In this document: piece by piece, positions 58,378-64,000 of the stretch
Numbering within the stretch: position 1 is the stretch's first letter
Layout: each line of letters opens with the position of its first letter
Assembly: GCA_037349315.1 (NCBI GenBank)
Contig: JBAIAC010000001.1
Span: forward strand, 7,172,001 to 7,236,000
Length of the DNA stretch: 64,000 nt
Direction: 5' to 3'
Source: Chelydra serpentina
Lineage: Eukaryota > Chordata > Testudines > Chelydridae
Translations under genes and position numbers: made by a program
Notes under the pieces: model-generated
What the model was told of the DNA's origin: nothing
Databases searched by the model: none
The model's input: only the letters and a program-made list of their open reading frames with translations

Positions 58378-60439
58378 ATAAGAACTAAAGATAGATCTTT
58401 TCTCCAGCCTGTAGAGGGCGGACAGGGCAACAGGTTTTCTTTTTTAGCAGCCAGGTATACTGCTACGTTGTTAATGACTGGGCATCATTCTTTATGTCTG
58501 TCTCTCCCATTCATAAACATGGATGTATCAAATAAATCTACTGAATGAATGAAATTAAAGTATGACACCAATGAAATCCTAGCAGATAATGGTAGAATGC
58601 CTGAATTTTCCTCCTTGAAAGCTTAATTTTGCCATTCCATTTCCTTTATATCCTCGTCCCCAGGTAGCCTACCCCTGAAGAGATTTGTAAAGCGGAATTT
58701 ACACTGTTAATGCTTAGAAGTCCCAGCACTTTCTGGTCTGATTTTCTCTTGAGAAGTCAGAGTAAAAGAAGGTTTTGGCTGAATTCCACATGTCAGATGT
58801 GCTCCATCTGTTGATTTAGTGCCAGCAGGTTTTGTCATAAGTTTTAGACGTTTATGAACCTTGCACTTCCAGATAAGCTTTGGCAATCTGAATATTTACA
58901 GTGTCTGGGAAGAGTAAGGAAAATGATTTCATTTCCCAAGCGTCAATGGTGGAAACTGTGTTATGAGACACCGGTGCAGTAAGTGGGAGAATATCTCGTA
59001 TCCAGCTCCCTCTGGCATTAAGGACTAAATCACTGAAGCCAATGGCAAAACTCCCATTGATCTCAGTAGGGCAAAGATTTAGCCTTACTAGAATGCAGAC
59101 ATCTTTTTTTTCCAAGACAGGATTTCTGGGAATGAACTGCTACTGAAACATCATTGTGTCTATATCAGTACAGAAAATGCTGGCTTGTAGCAACCAGTGC
59201 CTGTCTCTGCTGGTTTCAAAGACAAGCTTTTAATGTTGATGCCTAAAAATCCTTGCTTGGAACTCCTTTGTGAGTCAGAAGAGGTAAACAGGGAACTGGG
59301 AGTCAGAAATCTGGGGTTTATGCCTTACTACCACTGGCTATATGACACTTCTCTTTGATGTGCCTCAGTTTATCCCATCTGTAAAGCAGGGATAACGATA
59401 CATTCCTTTGTGAAGCACTTCAGGATCCCCAGATGGGGTTAATGTTGCCATTGAGAGAAAATGGGAGGCAAGCACGTAATTACTAGAGTGCAACACCTGT
59501 CTCTTTTCTGGAAAGTTAAGTGTACAATTACTGATTTAGAGCTATATAATAATGTATTTCTTAATATGGACTCTGACTGTTAAACCTTCAGAGTCCATAT
59601 GTTCCCTGCCAATATGCCTATTAGAACTGTAACCCCCTGAGACCTATAATAGCGGTGTTAATATGGGCATTGTTTTTTAGTTAGATTCAGTAAAAAGATC
59701 AGATGAGGATTTTTATGACTCTGTTTATATGTTTTCTATTTTTACAGAGATTAACCATGCTCTTTAATGACCTTTTAAAAATGTTCATGAATTGTAAATG
59801 GAGTTTGTTGTCCAAGAACTCTGACTGAGTAGTGGTGATCTGGCAAATTTTCCTGATCTGTTCCATTACCCTAGCCCACATAGTGTTTTATTTATAGGAT
59901 GGTGCATATTGCAGAATTGGCCTGGTTAGTAACACAGCTTAGGTTTTGTTTACATATTTTCCTCGTATATGGTGACTCTAAAGCTGCAGAACGTCCATCT
60001 TCTCATGAGCTTTTGTAAGTGTTCTGTGCTGCATTTCTTCATAATAAAAAAAACCAACCAGGTATGATTGACACCACTCAGATGTGAGCTTCAACAGAGA
60101 AAGATTTATTTATTTTTTAGTGTTATTAGCGAGCATTGTTTTTGCTATTTCTCACTACCTCTGCTATTAGCCAAAAGGATATTTTTAAAATTGTACTTGT
60201 TTCTTCAGTTTTGGTATGAAAATTCTCATTGTTGATATATTTCAGGAGAATCAAAGCAAAAAGGAATGAACTGTATTTATATAAAGGGGAATGGAATTCT
60301 GATTTTGTTTGAATTACAGGAGTATGTTTAATGAATATTTGGAAACGGCGTTTAAAAAAAGAAAGAATCCTTGAGTATCGAAGAACCTAGTGAAAATTAG
60401 ACAAAGAAATTGATCTAATTTAGTACAATGTAAATGAAT

Positions 60440-60478
60440 TGTGTGTGTGTGCGCGCACGCATGCGCGTGTGTATATAT
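60440..60478. repeat. 39-bp alternating purine-pyrimidine tract
   Basis: TG repeats pass into GCGCGCACGCATGCGCG and then GTGTGTATATAT without breaking the alternation. The central GCGCGCACGCATGCGCG is nearly self-complementary. Confidence 0.95.
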
Positions 60479-61591
60479 TCATATAATGAGAGTGACATAA
60501 TGTGAAGTTCCTACAAAAACTTCTTTGTAAGACGCTGCTTTGATATAGGTGTAGGGACAGAACTTCTGATTCAATGCAGATTTACTAATGTAGATCTCTG
60601 CACTTGTGTAAAGTCACATTGATGTCAGTGGAACTCTACGCAGGTGAGGGGTCCACACTACAGTATCTTAATACAGGGTCAGGGTTCTAAGTAGGACATT
60701 TCTGAGAGAATCTTTAAGACTGTGTTGGTAGCATGTGGGTCAGACTTCTGCCTACAGAGAAGTAGAGGAAACATGCTGTCGAAGTTACCAATAACTAGAA
60801 CACTTATGCCTGACCCAGCTCCCATTGAACTCAGTGGGAGCTTTGTAGTTTACTTCAGTGGAGATAGGGTTGGGCCCTTTATCACTGCTCCCTCTGGCAT
60901 CTGAGGGATGGCCTCTGTAGTAATGCCAATAACACATTTGATGGAATAGTCTCTTTTAATACCCTGTGTTAAAATGTTAGAGATGTTGAGTCTTCATGAC
61001 GGGCATGGTGAGAGAATGTAAACTGCCAGGGAAGCTGGTGAGGCTCTCCCGTGGAGGACATTTTGAAGGGGCCAAAAATTCACCTTCTGTTCCACCCTCT
61101 GTTATTTGTCTCTTGGTGGATGGAGCTGTCTGTGTACGTGCAAGGAAGGGTAGCAGCCATGCAAGTTTTCCTACACTGCCCTGAAAATGTATTTCTGTCT
61201 CTCTCTGTGTGGTGCCTATATGGTGCTAATAAACATAATATAGAGGTGCCAAACACATTATTAAAATAAGCACAAAGGTGAACTTCCACCCTGGCCCAGA
61301 AGTATCCCTTCTTGAAGGGCTCGGGGAGCTCAGTATTCATAACCATTGAATGCGTGGCCTCGTTATTGACATTGGCAAAAGGCAAGCCAGCCAATAGCTA
61401 AGGGCCAAATTAAAGCCAGGCTGTATAAGAGTTAGACAATATTTGGGTGTTTGGTAATCAGCGTAGCCAAAGGAGGCCTTGATCAATGTTATATATAATT
61501 GTGTATCTGCCACAGTTTTCCCAAGTGTCAATCAAGTACAGTCTAAAAGAGACAGAGGTGTTTTAATCTACTGCAAGTATTAAGCACATAG

Positions 61592-61662
61592 GGCCAGAGC
61601 CAAAACTCATTGAAATCAATGGGAGTCTCTCCAGTTTCTTCATTAGGCTTTGGATTAGGCCC
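61592..61662. repeat. Palindrome-family repeat
   Basis: GGGCCAGAGCCAAAACTCAT and TTAGGCTTTGGATTAGGCCC form the arms, with TTGAAATCAATGGGAG near the centre. Weakly paired and old. Confidence 0.55.
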
Positions 61663-61911
61663 ATACCATAAAATACAAATGTTGGTTATTTGTATATTGT
61701 AGATGTTGTTTACATTTAATAGAGAGAGCCCCAGACAAGAATCCTGGTTTCAAACAGCTCCCAGATCTGATCCAAACTTCTTGCCTCTGTCATTGGAATG
61801 GGCCATCCTAAACCCTGCTTCTGAATACCCTCAAAATTTCTACCCACCTCTGATTCCATACTACAGACAGTTTAAAAAATCTCAGTCATATTCTTTTTCA
61901 CATTTTTTCAG

Positions 61912-62058
61912 CTGTCACTCTGGATCAATGAGAAGATGCTCACAGCCCAGGATATGTCCTATGACGAAGCAAGGAATCTGCACAGTAAATGGCTAAAACA
62001 CCAGGCATTTATGGCAGAACTTGCATCCAACAAAGAATGGCTGGAGAAAATTGAAAAG
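61912..62058 (+). CDS. SPTBN1: SPTBN1 exon 17 of 18 here: spectrin repeat 10
   Basis: Encodes 49 codons, residues about 1287-1335: [40 protein letters not shown] and [17 protein letters not shown] is the first helix of repeat 10. Phase 0 on both sides, after TTTTTTCAG and before GTAAAT. Confidence 0.97.
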
Positions 62059-63859
62059 GTAAATAAAGAACATTTTATAAACGTCCTTTCTTTTTAAATC
62101 ATGGTTGTCTTCAGAGAAATGACTGTAAAAATGGCTTCTCTTTACTCAACAGATGAAATCCCTATTGTCTTTGAGTCATCTATTCAATTTGGACCAAATA
62201 CAGTTATGAAAAGAAAATCTGTTCAGTGTATCGTTGTGGCTGTGTCTCAGTCTGTTTCATCCTCTGTGTAATCCAATCCATTCTGTTCTATTTCTCATCA
62301 ATCTAATCTTTTTGATATTTTCTGTCAGTTTAAGATATCCAGGTTTTTGTAGTGCATGCACTAGCCAGTTTGCCAATTCCATCCAATTACCAAGTCATCC
62401 TTACTTGTAACAATGTAGGAGGAAGACACAAGTTGATTTTCAGATGCCAGGGTTGGAAAGTACAAAAATCATCGTTTTGATTTATAAACTGTACACCATA
62501 ACTATGCGGATCATGGAAAGAAGAAAACTATATAACCCCATGGTGCCATTCTGACTGTCACTGTTTTTGTAGTATAATCACAATTCTAATCAGAAACAAA
62601 CCTCATGTGAGAAGTTAAAGCTCAGCCTGTTTTGTGAACAAATAACATCTCCATTGAGCTAGATCAAGTGATTTTAATGGCTTTAATGTGCTGTACTATT
62701 TTTTCTGCTTTCTTGTTTGAAAGAAAGAACACTGGAACATTAAGAAATTCTCATCTTTAGCTCTGACAATGGGTTTCTGTTCACTGTAAGTTAGCATAAT
62801 TGCTCATTTCCTTCCCAGTTTGGCACTCTTTGTATCCCATTAGTGGGTTTTCTGTGTTTTGCAAACAGTAATGGTTTTCATCGGTGTAACTGAAACACTG
62901 CTCTCACCAACAGCAGTACCTTTTCAGCGATGCTAGTGCGTTCCCATCCTTTGTCCCAGAAAAGTCAGATTGCAACAAAAGATAAAATACCTGCACCAAA
63001 GTTGTATGTTGAACCACAATTGCAAAACATTGTATTCTTACCGGGATTTGTTTTGTATTAAATGTGTAGTGTTGGGTACAGAGGTCACCATTACAAAGCT
63101 TGTTCCGTATTGAGAGAGATTTCCAGTTCTAGGGGTATAAGCATACTTTTAAATAGAGGATATGTCTCTCAAACTGGAGAAAATCTTTCCAAATGAAGAA
63201 ATATTTTAAAGTACAAGCACTCTGTTGGTGTTTTTCTTAAAAATAGGACACCTGCTTCCCTATATGTTGTTGTTTCCATTGGAAGGGGAACTAGCATGCA
63301 AAAGAAGCTAGGAGTTCAGCACCATAAAGCTGGTGACTTTGAGAGGGAGCCAGTGGGGGCAAGGTATAGTTACAGAGTCTCCTTGCCCCTACAAAGTTGC
63401 CTGGCAACACCCATCCTCTACCACAGCATCACGATAGCACAGACATACTGCACTGTACTCCCTCTGCCATCATTACCCTTGGTCTCCCTATTCCCCAAAT
63501 GTTCCACAGTTTCGTGAAGATCCTGCACCAGTTACGGCAGGTTTGTTTTTCAATAACTTGCTCCACTTTGTCCTACCTGTTTGTGGGTGAGCACGTCCCA
63601 TCCCTGCAAAAACAGATCTGGATCCCCGCAGAACCCAAAATGAGATGGGACTTTCTCAGGGTCTAAATGAAGGAGGGGAGCAAGGTATGCAGCCGGCGCT
63701 CTCCACCCTTCCAGGTCCTCCCAGACCATGGGCACATGGACCTTGCTCCTTGTGGAAGTGGCAGGACCTTGGAGCCTTTGTTTTGGAAAGAATAATTGAG
63801 GTGTAATTTTGACCGTTAGTGCTCTTAACTAATGTCATTGTTTGCTATGTGATTTGCAG
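62059..63859. other. Intron 17
   Basis: No gene or clear transposon is recognised. Short frames near 63300-63740 on both strands have no motifs. The intron ends in a TGATTTGCAG acceptor. Confidence 0.5.
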
Positions 63860-64000
63860 GAAGGGATGCAGCTCATTGCAGAGAAACCAGAGACTGAAAC
63901 CGTAGTGAAAGAAAAGCTGACAGGCCTGCATCAGATGTGGGAGGAGCTCGAATCTACTACCCAGACCAAGGCTCAGCGACTCTTTGATGCGAATAAGGCT
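63860..64000 (+). CDS. SPTBN1: SPTBN1 exon 18 of 18 here, cut by window end
   Basis: Starts EGMQLIAEKPETETVVKEKL and continues TGLHQMWEELESTTQTKAQR to FDANKA at the window edge, residues about 1336-1382, the last two helices of repeat 10. WEELESTTQTKAQRL is the conserved third helix. The exon continues beyond the window, since no donor site has been reached. Confidence 0.96.

Larger units (their letters stand above)
58378..61911. other. Right part of intron 16
   Basis: A MIR copy in plus orientation lies at about 59268-59445 (GTGCCTCAGTTTATCCCATC, TGTAAAGCAGGGATAACGAT). Palindrome-family pieces occur at about 59030-59085, 60590-60650, 60800-60860 and 61592-61662. An alternating tract is at 60440-60478. 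No gene is recognised. Confidence 0.55.
21294..64000 (+). other. SPTBN1: Partial SPTBN1 (beta-II spectrin) gene model, 18 exons
   Basis: Eighteen exons join in frame into about 1,333 residues that I recognise as non-erythrocytic beta-II spectrin, matching human residues about 50 to 1382 without apparent gaps. Beta-II spectrin pairs with alpha-II spectrin to form tetramers that cross-link actin beneath the plasma membrane. Domains in order: CH1 (exons 1-2), CH2 (exons 3-6), then spectrin repeats 1 to about 10. The ankyrin-binding repeats, the tetramerisation repeat and the PH domain would lie past the window end. All introns are GT-AG and every junction keeps frame. The choice of SPTBN1 over SPTB, SPTBN2 or SPTBN4 rests on near-identity to the remembered SPTBN1 protein, for example the stretches [17 protein letters not shown] and SSSDVGHDEYSTQSLVKKHK. 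The start codon exon is not in the window. No stop, frameshift or missing exon is seen, so the gene looks functional. Confidence 0.97.

Noticed and set aside
1..64000. CRISPR arrays, tRNA or rRNA genes, bacterial operons
   Set aside because: No regularly spaced identical repeats, no cloverleaf with conserved TTCGANTC box, and no tightly packed open frames; the gene structure is that of a vertebrate.

Overview
The window is intronic and exonic sequence of one vertebrate gene, read on the plus strand: the front half of non-erythrocytic beta-II spectrin (SPTBN1). Eighteen exons with GT-AG borders and matching reading phases run from 21294 to the window end. Joined, they encode about 1,333 residues that correspond to roughly residues 50-1382 of the ~2,364-residue vertebrate protein: the tandem calponin-homology (CH1-CH2) actin-binding domain, then the first ten or so triple-helical spectrin repeats. 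The start codon exon lies upstream of the window and the last exon here runs off its end. I see no second cellular gene, no RNA gene and no bacterial-type feature.

The repeats point to a reptile, most likely a turtle. There are CR1 LINE ends of the type abundant in chelonians, old MIR copies, many hAT-type miniature elements, a GC-rich LTR-like block, a 795-bp solo LTR with a 5-bp target duplication, and a family of multi-hairpin miniature elements. The species call rests on remembered repeat families, not on a search.

Layout. 1-21293: large intron (partial) with a hAT transposase tail at the window edge, three miniature elements with perfect 8-bp target duplications (6909-7031, 10931-11255, 15798-16125), a GC-rich LTR-like block (7913-8579) and a multi-hairpin element (15227-15530). 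21294-37216: six exons encoding the CH domains, with introns holding an almost complete Tigger (pogo) transposon (23256-25460), CR1 debris, an 826-bp inverted-repeat element and the solo LTR. 37916-46661: nine exons encoding spectrin repeats, densely packed, including two large exons of 871 and 757 bp. 46662-56165: a 9.5-kb intron with a truncated multi-hairpin element abutting a fold-back hAT element, then a CR1 3' end. 56166-64000: three further exons with another multi-hairpin element between the first two.

I did not find an undescribed system. The observations most worth following are the multi-hairpin family, whose stems pair in all copies although their sequences differ; the fold-back hAT with arms of about 540 bp; a recurrent set of short palindromic repeats around a CATTGACTTCAATGG-like core; and two alternating purine-pyrimidine tracts, one 77 bp past a splice donor.
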